This document shows, piece after piece, positions 1 through 5,203 of a stretch of 7,297 nt of DNA. Source of the stretch: Neisseriaceae bacterium (GTDB taxonomy: Bacteria; Pseudomonadota; Gammaproteobacteria; Burkholderiales; Neisseriaceae). Each line of letters starts with the position of its first letter. Position 1 is the stretch's first letter. The position numbers and the translations under genes were made by a program. The stretch lies in assembly GCA_017518785.1 (NCBI GenBank), contig JAFWUA010000100.1, forward strand, positions 1 to 7,297, given 5' to 3'. The notes beneath the pieces were generated by a model, which was given only the letters and a program-made list of their open reading frames with translations, ran no database searches and was not told the origin of the DNA.

Positions 1-978
1 ATCAGGGTAAATCGTGCCTTGTGCGAGCCACTTGGCGTTTTGGCGTTTAGCGGCTTCTGCTTGAAACACTTCCACAAATTCTTTGCCGATGATTTTGCGT
101 TTTTGTTCAGGGTCGGTAACACCTTGTAATTTCGACATAAATTGTTCGGCTGCGTTGATGTGAATAATTTTGGCATTCAGGCTGCCTGAAAACATATTCA
201 GCACATTGTCCGCTTCATTCAAACGCAACAAACCGTGATCGACAAACACGCACGAGAGTTGATTGCCGATTGCTTTATAAATCAACGCCGCCGCAACCGA
301 AGAATCCACGCCGCCTGATAAGCCCAAAATCACTTCGTCCGAGCCTACTGTTTGGCGGATTTTCGCGACCGCTTCTTCAATAAAATTCGGCATTGTCCAT
401 TCGGGTTTTGCCCCGCAAATATCTAACACAAAGCGATTGAGAATATCTTTACCGCGTGGCGTGTGCGTTACTTCGGGGTGAAACTGCACGCCGTAGATTT
501 TTTTGTTGGCGTTTTCCATAATCGCCACAGGGCAAGACGGCGTATGAGCAACAGAGACAAAGTTTTCAGGCAGCCCTACAACCTTATCGCCATGACTCAT
601 CCACACATCTAATTGATGATTTTCGGCAATGCCGTCTGTCAAAGCATTTTTTTCAACCGCCACAGACGCATAACCAAACTCGCGTTGATTGCCCGCAGCC
701 ACTTTTCCGCCAAGCGTATGAGCAATCCACTGCATACCATAACAAATGCCCAACACAGGCACGTCAAGATTGAGAATTTCAGGGTCGGCTTGGTAATCCG
801 AGTCATACACGGAATTAGGCCCACCAGAAAGAATAATGCCGACAGGATTAAAGGCTTTAATTTGTTCGAGCGAATAATCATACGCGTGCATTTCGCAATA
901 AACATTCGCTTCACGCACACGCCGTGCAATCAGTTGGCTCACCTGCGAGCCAAAGTCAAGAATGAGAATTTTGTCCAT
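1..978 (-). CDS. guaA: GMP synthase (glutamine-hydrolysing), C-terminus cut off by window edge
   Basis: GuaA converts XMP to GMP using ATP and glutamine, the last step of guanine nucleotide synthesis in the cytoplasm. The minus-strand frame is open from ATG at 978 to base 1: 326 residues of a protein that is usually about 520. It begins MDKILILDFGSQVSQLIARR, the typical start of the class I glutamine amidotransferase domain. The nucleophile Cys79 lies in GICYGMQ, and the His-Glu pair lies in FHPE. The ATP-pyrophosphatase P-loop SGGVDSS is at residues 221-227. The C-terminal dimerisation domain is outside the window. The ribosome binding site is weak (AATAAAACC). TAGAAT, inside CCGTTAGAAT (1013-1022), is a possible -10 with no good -35. 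G+C is visibly higher than in the other genes, and the gene carries Simonsiella-type uptake words rather than the AGTCTGCCGGAA repeat, which suggests a different recent history. The identity is secure. Confidence 0.97.
   Translation of the reverse strand, partial: MDKILILDFGSQVSQLIARRVREANVYCEMHAYDYSLEQIKAFNPVGIILSGGPNSVYDSDYQADPEILNLDVPVLGICYGMQWIAHTLGGKVAAGNQREFGYASVAVEKNALTDGIAENHQLDVWMSHGDKVVGLPENFVSVAHTPSCPVAIMENANKKIYGVQFHPEVTHTPRGKDILNRFVLDICGAKPEWTMPNFIEEAVAKIRQTVGSDEVILGLSGGVDSSVAAALIYKAIGNQLSCVFVDHGLLRLNEADNVLNMFSGSLNAKIIHINAAEQFMSKLQGVTDPEQKRKIIGKEFVEVFQAEAAKRQNAKWLAQGTIYPD
179..190 (+). repeat. Simonsiella-type DNA uptake sequence (exact AGGCTGCCTGAA)
   Basis: The 12-mer AGGCTGCCTGAA inside guaA matches, from memory, the AG-simDUS dialect described for Simonsiella muelleri. 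Uptake sequences are bound by the minor pilin ComP during natural transformation in Neisseriaceae. It is the only exact copy in the window. Confidence 0.75.
565..576 (-). repeat. Near-exact Simonsiella-type DNA uptake sequence (11 of 12)
   Basis: The plus strand reads TTCAGGCAGCCC. Its complement GGGCTGCCTGAA differs from AGGCTGCCTGAA only at the first base. It is the second such word inside guaA, in the opposite orientation to the one at 179. Confidence 0.55.
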
Positions 979-1055
979 AATGGTTTTATTGGATAGTGAT
1001 TCAAAAGGTGTAATTCTAACGGTTTTAAGTGTTTTCTGCTTGATACTTGTTATAA

Positions 1056-1096
1056 AAGTCTGCCGGAAAGTTTTTATAAAGCTTTCCGGCAGACTT
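1056..1096 (-). terminator. Terminator-like hairpin from two inverted AGTCTGCCGGAA repeats
   Basis: A perfect 15-bp stem (AAGTCTGCCGGAAAG at 1056-1070 against CTTTCCGGCAGACTT at 1082-1096) encloses an 11-nt loop. In the minus direction the stem is followed by TTTTAT, as in a rho-independent terminator. It begins 20 nt past the stop codon at 1117. The exact 12-mers are at 1057-1068 (plus) and 1084-1095 (minus). Inverted pairs of uptake sequences commonly serve as terminators in Neisseria, so this position fits. It also separates guaA from the upstream genes, implying that guaA has its own promoter in 979-1055. Confidence 0.8.
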
Positions 1097-1116
1097 ACAT
1101 CAAATAACTATAAGGT

Positions 1117-1443
1117 TTAACGTCCTTTTTTGTGAGGGACAAGGTTAGTATTTGCAATTAGCATCAATAATCCTGTAATAATCATTCCCAAAGAAAGCAA
1201 CACAGATAGCATCACATCGGTGTGAAAGTGTAAATAAATAGCAATTCCACAGTAGATTAACAACGGTGCGGATACAAACGATTGTTTGTTAATCCCATCG
1301 ACAATTAACACTATGAAGCCAGCTACAATTAATGCAATAGATAATATGATAGTGGAGGGCGGTAAAATATCGGTTACATGTAAAAACCAAACACTACCAA
1401 AGATAATCAATACCAAAGGCCAAAATAATGAAGTCTTGTTCAT
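1117..1443 (-). CDS. Small four-helix membrane protein, function unknown
   Basis: This is a 108-residue hydrophobic protein with four likely membrane helices, at about residues 6-22, 30-50, 57-72 and 76-98, and a basic tail (PHKKGR). The N-terminal pattern FWPLVLIIFGSVWFL resembles the first helix of the small-membrane domain found in DUF5668 and the LiaF N-terminus. That resemblance is weak and from memory. I start it at 1443 because AAGGA lies 7 nt upstream. A longer frame back to 1539 would overlap the preceding gene by about 80 bp and has no comparable ribosome binding site. It begins 13 nt after the YhcH-family stop, so the two are probably co-transcribed, and a hairpin follows it. Cellular role not recognised. 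Confidence 0.75.
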   Translation of the reverse strand: MNKTSLFWPLVLIIFGSVWFLHVTDILPPSTIILSIALIVAGFIVLIVDGINKQSFVSAPLLIYCGIAIYLHFHTDVMLSVLLSLGMIITGLLMLIANTNLVPHKKGR

Positions 1444-1450
1444 GGCATAT

Positions 1451-1455
1451 TCCTT
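1451..1455 (-). promoter_or_regulatory. Ribosome binding site that decides the start at 1443
   Basis: AAGGA on the minus strand lies 7 nt before ATG at 1443, between the stop of the upstream gene (1457) and that ATG. It favours a 108-residue product over the 140-residue version starting at 1539. Confidence 0.7.
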
Positions 1456-1456
1456 T

Positions 1457-1909
1457 TCATAATAGATAACGAATTTTAAACACAACTTTTTTAACAGCAG
1501 ATGGTTCGTCAATGGCGATTTGGCTGCGGTGCGGTTCATTAGGCAGATAAATTAAAAAATGGTTCATATCAGCAATAAAATTAGCCGTAGAGTCTGCCGG
1601 AAAAAAACCTATATCACGTTTTTCGTCAAAATCATTAGATAAAGAGGTGTTAGAACGATCACTTATCTGATGAATTTCTTTTCCTTGCAACATAATCTGC
1701 ACATCGGCAAATTGGCGATGAAATTCAAATTGTTTTGGTGTTTGTATAGTTGTGTAACTATCGATATTGTAATAAAGGTCATCGCTATCGGTGTATCGCA
1801 TACATGGTAAATCTGAAAGGTTTTGGCTATCCAAAATGGTTTTGATGCGTTCAAGAGATGGTAGCAAAACAGCGTAATCTAATAAATTATCTAATCTATC
1901 GAAAATCAT
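1457..1909 (-). CDS. YhcH/YjgK/YiaL (DUF386) family protein, cupin-like sugar-processing enzyme
   Basis: This 150-residue protein has the normal length and landmarks of the family. It starts MIFDRLDNL, has FEFHRQFADVQ around residues 61-71 (where Glu62 and His64 are probable metal ligands), DEKRDIGFF at 95-103, PNEPHRSQIA around 123-132 (His127), and a C-terminal VKKVVFKI strand. In E. coli the member NanQ (YhcH) acts as a sialic-acid anomerase, and others sit in sugar operons. No sugar catabolic genes are visible here, so the substrate is unknown. An AGTCTGCCGGAA repeat at 1591-1602 is read as FPADS (residues 103-107). The ribosome binding site is weak (AAAGAAA). The gene is followed after 13 nt by a small membrane protein, probably in one transcript. 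Family sure, function open. Confidence 0.88.
   Translation of the reverse strand: MIFDRLDNLLDYAVLLPSLERIKTILDSQNLSDLPCMRYTDSDDLYYNIDSYTTIQTPKQFEFHRQFADVQIMLQGKEIHQISDRSNTSLSNDFDEKRDIGFFPADSTANFIADMNHFLIYLPNEPHRSQIAIDEPSAVKKVVFKIRYLL
1591..1602 (+). repeat. AGTCTGCCGGAA repeat inside the YhcH-family gene
   Basis: Exact 12-mer. On the coding strand it is TTCCGGCAGACT, read in the frame that gives F-P-A-D-S. Confidence 0.85.
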
Positions 1910-1931
1910 AATAGCAATTTCTTTTGAATTA

Positions 1932-2008
1932 AGTCTGCCGGAAAAGTTTTTATATCACATTACATCGCAAAAAGCATGAAATTATTACTAAAACTTTTCC
2001 GGCAGACT
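1932..2008 (-). terminator. Long inverted repeat of AGTCTGCCGGAA copies between two transcription units
   Basis: A perfect 19-bp inverted repeat (1932-1950 against 1990-2008) encloses a 39-nt AT-rich loop. The 12-mers are at 1932-1943 (plus) and 1997-2008 (minus). It starts 4 nt after the stop codon of the membrane-protein gene at 2013 and lies 23 nt before the ATG at 1909. The position suggests termination of the hisA-containing run of genes. The long loop and the lack of a T-run after the stem make it a weaker terminator candidate than the one at 1056-1096. The promoter of the YhcH-family gene must lie in or near it if that gene is transcribed separately. I see no convincing promoter there. 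Confidence 0.6.
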
Positions 2009-2012
2009 ATTT

Positions 2013-2423
2013 TTAAGATACTTTTTCATCTTGGTTTTCTTCTTGATGATAAATTTGAAATATAACTCCGGATAAACCTAAAAATAACATCAAAGTGGCA
2101 TACAGCACCCAATATAACCAAGGATCAATTACAATTAGCTCCATACAAAATAAAATCACAGCAACACACCATGCAACAGATATTGCCCACACTATATTGC
2201 CGAATATTTTTTGTTTGCGAGTGATAATAATTGCCCAACATGGCGATAACAGCATATAAACCGTTAATAACTTCGCTTGTGGTGTAGCAAAATATTTTTG
2301 CCATACTATTGGTATATTGATGATGGCAAATGTATGTTCTTGCCAATATTGTTGATATATCAATAAAAGAGCAAAAACAATTATATGCAGTAAGGGCGTG
2401 AAAAAAAATTTTATATCACTCAT
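2013..2423 (-). CDS. Small four-helix inner-membrane protein downstream of hisA, function unknown
   Basis: This 136-residue protein is strongly hydrophobic, with probable membrane helices near residues 8-25, 49-68, 74-97 and 101-124. It ends in a short acidic tail rich in Glu and Asp (HQEENQDEKVS). Its ATG overlaps the hisA stop as ATGA, so it is very likely translated by coupling to hisA. I recognise no family and no catalytic motif. The overlap and clean length support a real gene rather than a chance frame, but nothing ties it to histidine synthesis. A repeat-built inverted structure follows directly after its stop. Confidence 0.75.
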   Translation of the reverse strand: MSDIKFFFTPLLHIIVFALLLIYQQYWQEHTFAIINIPIVWQKYFATPQAKLLTVYMLLSPCWAIIITRKQKIFGNIVWAISVAWCVAVILFCMELIVIDPWLYWVLYATLMLFLGLSGVIFQIYHQEENQDEKVS

Positions 2424-3157
2424 CGTAATGAATCAGCTAACTGCTGTGCTTCTTTTAAATCAATGCTACCTTCATAAATTGCACGTCCGGTAATAACTCC
2501 TTCTATGCCACAATCTTGCACTTCACATAAGGCACGTACATCATCTAAATTGGTTAAACCGCCAGAAGCAATAACTGGAATAGTCAGGGCATTGGCAAGT
2601 TTGCAAGTAGCATCAATATTTATGCCATTCATCATGCCATCGCGTCCGATGTCGGTGTAGATAATTGATGCAACTCCTGTATCTTCAAAGCGTTTTGCTA
2701 AATCAATTGCACTTAATTGGCTAACGCTTGCCCAACCATCTGTGGCAACTTGACCATCTTTGGCATCAATGCCTACGATAATACGATTGGGAAAATTTTG
2801 GCAGGCTTCTTGTAAAAATTGGGGATTTTTTACTGCAGCTGTACCAATGATTAGATATTGCAAACCAATGTCAAAATATTTTTCAACAGTTTGCATATCG
2901 CGTATGCCACCGCCTAATTCCACTGGAATTTCTTTGCCAACTGATGCCACAATTTCGCTAATTGCAGAGAAATTTTTGGGTTTGCCAGCAAATGCACCGT
3001 CTAAATCGACTAAATGCAATCGTCTTGCACCTTGTGATAACCAATGACGTGCCATGTCTGCCGGAAAGTCAGAAAATACAGTTGCATCTTCCATTAATCC
3101 TTGACGTAAACGTACGCATTGTCCTTCTTTTAAATCAATTGCAGGAATAAGTAACAT
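2420..3157 (-). CDS. hisA: HisA, phosphoribosylformimino-5-aminoimidazole carboxamide ribotide isomerase
   Basis: HisA catalyses the Amadori isomerisation of ProFAR to PRFAR, the fourth step of histidine synthesis, on a cytoplasmic (βα)8 barrel. The 245-residue length is normal. The catalytic pair is visible: Asp8 in MLLIPAIDLKEG as general base and Asp131 in IVGIDAKDG. Phosphate-binding segments ELGGGIR (80-86), IASGG and ITGRAIYEG are also present, as is TDIGRDGMMNG (168-178). AAAAGG lies about 8 nt before the ATG, and the gene starts 20 nt after the ydgA-like stop, so it looks co-transcribed. hisH and hisF, often adjacent in proteobacteria, are absent here. An 11-of-12 copy of the AGTCTGCCGGAA word (3055-3066) encodes FPAD at residues 31-34, before MARHW. 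Confidence 0.96.
   Translation of the reverse strand: MLLIPAIDLKEGQCVRLRQGLMEDATVFSDFPADMARHWLSQGARRLHLVDLDGAFAGKPKNFSAISEIVASVGKEIPVELGGGIRDMQTVEKYFDIGLQYLIIGTAAVKNPQFLQEACQNFPNRIIVGIDAKDGQVATDGWASVSQLSAIDLAKRFEDTGVASIIYTDIGRDGMMNGINIDATCKLANALTIPVIASGGLTNLDDVRALCEVQDCGIEGVITGRAIYEGSIDLKEAQQLADSLR
3055..3066 (+). repeat. Near-exact AGTCTGCCGGAA repeat inside hisA (11 of 12)
   Basis: TGTCTGCCGGAA differs only at the first base. It is read as F-P-A-D followed by M. As far as I recall, the protein length here is the same as in relatives, so the word seems to have arisen by substitution, not insertion. Confidence 0.7.
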
Positions 3158-3177
3158 CGGTTAGCCTTTTATGTGTT

Positions 3178-4599
3178 TTATTGTTGAATATCAGATGATT
3201 GTGGATTTTGATTATCCATAGTGTCGGTGTTATCCATATTATCTATTGGAGAGTTTTCTTCTGTATCTGGTGTTTGTTCCTTACCAATATTATCTATTTC
3301 TTCCCAAGATGTAGGAGTGCCATTTATCAACCATTGATTGTCAGCGTATGTAATATTAGTTTCGTATGCATTGCCCTTATCGATAAAGAGATTGGCAGCT
3401 TTATTGGCTATTTCTTGCACAATTTGAGTTGCCATAATTTGTGATGTTTGAGGGTCGGTGCCACGAATTTGTTGGACTTTACTTAAAGTGTTTATTAAAG
3501 TTTCTTTATTTAGTGATGCAGAAAGACTGCCAGAAGCAATCACATCTTCTGGTTTGGAAATCGCATCAACATTTTCTACTTGTTTAAATTGCAAGGTTAG
3601 TGATGAATTAATGCTGCCATTGCTATCTTTCAATTCGATATTATTGGATAGTAAAGGTTGGCTTTGCAGTAATTTGGCTAAGTTTTGTTTTACATTTTCT
3701 ATATCTCTATTGGAGCGAGCGTTTTTTTGAATTGTGTTTAGAACGGATAAATCTGCTTTGTCGATTTTGATAGTGCCATCTAATTTTCCAAAATCAAGAT
3801 TGCCAACATTGATAGCATTTGCACCGTACACAAGTGAAGCATTTACAAGATTGCCATTTTCTATTTCACTGCTGTTGAAAAATATATCGTATAGTCTGCC
3901 GGAAATCATGCTATTCCAAGCAATTTCTTGGAATTTCAAACTACGTTTTCCAATAAAGTAATCGTCTTTACGTTTTAAATCAAAATCAAAGGATAAGTTG
4001 TTTAAACTTGCAGAATTGCCAATAAAATCAACTGCTAATTTATCGAGTTTTGATGAGCCATTCATGAATGAAAAGCTTGTATCCGTGTCGCTATCGACAT
4101 TTAATCCAGAAAACTCAATATTAATGCCAGGTTGTTGGAATGTAATTGGTGGAATTTGTGCATTTATGTGTTCATTATCAGAAAAATATACTTCTGTTTT
4201 GATAGTCAAAGGAGATTCACCTTTGGTTAGTTGAAACAACATATTAGTTGTGGAAGTGTCTTTGACTTTATAAGTTACCAAATAACGCATTGGTTTGAAA
4301 TTCACCAATGGACCATGCTGAACATGCGATTCAAATTCAATCGGCTTATCATTCATGGCAACTTTAAGTTGATAGTTAGCCGTGGAACTAAATACATTGT
4401 TCTTGATATCTACCAATTTGACATCAATTAGCGGCATTGGTAGTTGCAATTGATCGCTGTGTTCTTTGATTTGTTTATTGAAATTTTGGATTCTTTCTTC
4501 TTCTGTTTGCTTGAAAGAATTGCCAAAATACCAAGAAGTACCTGCATATCCAGCACCTAATACTGCTATTAAGCCTATGGTTGTTACTAATTTGTTCAT
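3178..4599 (-). CDS. DUF945 / YdgA-family envelope protein
   Basis: This 473-residue protein starts with one uncleaved-looking hydrophobic segment (residues 4-20, IGLIAVLGAGYAG), then WYFGN, and continues as a long beta-rich domain that should lie in the periplasm. The N-terminus closely resembles E. coli YdgA. The hallmark H-G-P-L segment of DUF945 is seen at residues 95-98, after an FxSxxxYQLKV strand (70-80). The C-terminal 35 residues are low complexity, rich in Asp, Asn and Gln (DNMDNTDTMDNQNP). The family's molecular role is not established to my knowledge. AAAGGAAAA (4605-4613) gives a clear ribosome binding site. The gene lies 67 nt after pqiC and 20 nt before hisA. An exact repeat word at 3893-3904 encodes S-G-R-L (233-236), and a degenerate one (10 of 12) is at 3524-3535. 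Confidence 0.88.
   Translation of the reverse strand: MNKLVTTIGLIAVLGAGYAGTSWYFGNSFKQTEEERIQNFNKQIKEHSDQLQLPMPLIDVKLVDIKNNVFSSTANYQLKVAMNDKPIEFESHVQHGPLVNFKPMRYLVTYKVKDTSTTNMLFQLTKGESPLTIKTEVYFSDNEHINAQIPPITFQQPGINIEFSGLNVDSDTDTSFSFMNGSSKLDKLAVDFIGNSASLNNLSFDFDLKRKDDYFIGKRSLKFQEIAWNSMISGRLYDIFFNSSEIENGNLVNASLVYGANAINVGNLDFGKLDGTIKIDKADLSVLNTIQKNARSNRDIENVKQNLAKLLQSQPLLSNNIELKDSNGSINSSLTLQFKQVENVDAISKPEDVIASGSLSASLNKETLINTLSKVQQIRGTDPQTSQIMATQIVQEIANKAANLFIDKGNAYETNITYADNQWLINGTPTSWEEIDNIGKEQTPDTEENSPIDNMDNTDTMDNQNPQSSDIQQ
3893..3904 (+). repeat. AGTCTGCCGGAA repeat inside the ydgA-like gene
   Basis: Exact 12-mer. Here the coding strand reads it as S-G-R-L, a different frame from the copies in hisA and in the YhcH-family gene. 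Confidence 0.85.
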
Positions 4600-4631
4600 A
4601 GTAATTTTCCTTTATATAGTCCGTTAAACGG

Positions 4632-4654
4632 TAATTCACAGAAGTTAATTCACA
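4632..4654 (-). promoter_or_regulatory. Paired TGTGAATTA direct repeat upstream of the ydgA-like gene
   Basis: The 67-nt gap between pqiC and the ydgA-like gene holds two exact copies of TGTGAATTA (minus strand), 14 bp apart start to start. An 11-bp near-palindrome, CCGTTAAACGG (4621-4631), lies next to them. This could be a regulator-binding site or chance in AT-rich DNA. TAGAAT inside CCGTTAGAAT (4664-4673), overlapping the pqiC stop, is a possible -10 for an internal promoter, with no convincing -35. Confidence 0.3.
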
Positions 4655-4666
4655 AAGGGGCATATT

Positions 4667-5203
4667 CTAACGGATTATTTCAAGTACGACATCTTTTAAT
4701 GCACTATTTAAGGCACGAACCATTGCATCATAACCGTCACCTTCTTGATTGCGAGTGATATTAAAAGTGATAACTTCGTTTTGTTTATCGTTGATTTTAG
4801 TGGCAGTTCCCATAACTTGCACCTTGCCATCGTATACACCTTGAAAGCGTTGGATATTAATTTGCCAACATGAGTTTGTGGATATATTAAGAGATGATGG
4901 AATAAAACGCTTGTTTGATACGGCATTATTAAGGGTATTGGCTAATACTTGCTCAATTGCAATATCCAAACGTTCTGCCCAACGATGGTATCGTGCAAAC
5001 GATAAAGTAGTGGGCGAAGTTTGATATAACAAAGAATCTTGTTTGAGTATATCTGGTGTAATAACACGAATACATGTCATCTGATTAGTCTGCCGGAAAG
5101 ATGGATTCCATACTGCATCAGGAAGTTGATAGTATTGTGTGTTTGGTGTTGAGGCACAGGCACAAAGAAATATTACTGCCAAAAAATTAATTAATAATTT
5201 CAT
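4667..5203 (-). CDS. pqiC: PqiC-type outer-membrane lipoprotein (DUF330/YmbA family)
   Basis: This 178-residue protein has a lipoprotein signal: hydrophobic residues 3-13 and a lipobox LCAC with the lipidated residue at Cys16. The Cys at the -2 position is unusual. Ala17 follows, so no inner-membrane retention signal is seen and outer-membrane sorting is expected. The family hallmark YYQLP appears at residues 24-28, right after the lipobox, and the length is normal for PqiC. In E. coli, PqiC sits at the outer membrane and joins the PqiB tunnel. The ATG overlaps the pqiB stop as ATGA, indicating translational coupling. An exact AGTCTGCCGGAA repeat at 5087-5098 encodes F-R-Q-T (36-39), in a segment likely to be a loop. 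Confidence 0.9.
   Translation of the reverse strand: MKLLINFLAVIFLCACASTPNTQYYQLPDAVWNPSFRQTNQMTCIRVITPDILKQDSLLYQTSPTTLSFARYHRWAERLDIAIEQVLANTLNNAVSNKRFIPSSLNISTNSCWQINIQRFQGVYDGKVQVMGTATKINDKQNEVITFNITRNQEGDGYDAMVRALNSALKDVVLEIIR
5087..5098 (+). repeat. AGTCTGCCGGAA repeat inside pqiC
   Basis: Exact 12-mer, read as F-R-Q-T on the coding strand, the third of the three possible frames used in this window. Confidence 0.85.

Noticed and set aside
639..929. Minus-strand open frame of 96 codons in another frame of guaA
   Set aside because: Fully inside guaA, whose own frame carries the catalytic motifs.
613..996. Plus-strand open frame of 127 codons
   Set aside because: It lies antisense to the well-conserved guaA frame and has no recognisable features; it is a shadow.
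1117..1539. Longer 140-codon version of the small membrane protein
   Set aside because: The extra 32 codons overlap the YhcH-family gene and have no ribosome binding site; ATG at 1443 has AAGGA 7 nt upstream.
3458..4431. Several plus-strand open frames of 66-90 codons opposite the ydgA-like gene
   Set aside because: All antisense to a long coherent protein of a known family, no start signals or motifs.
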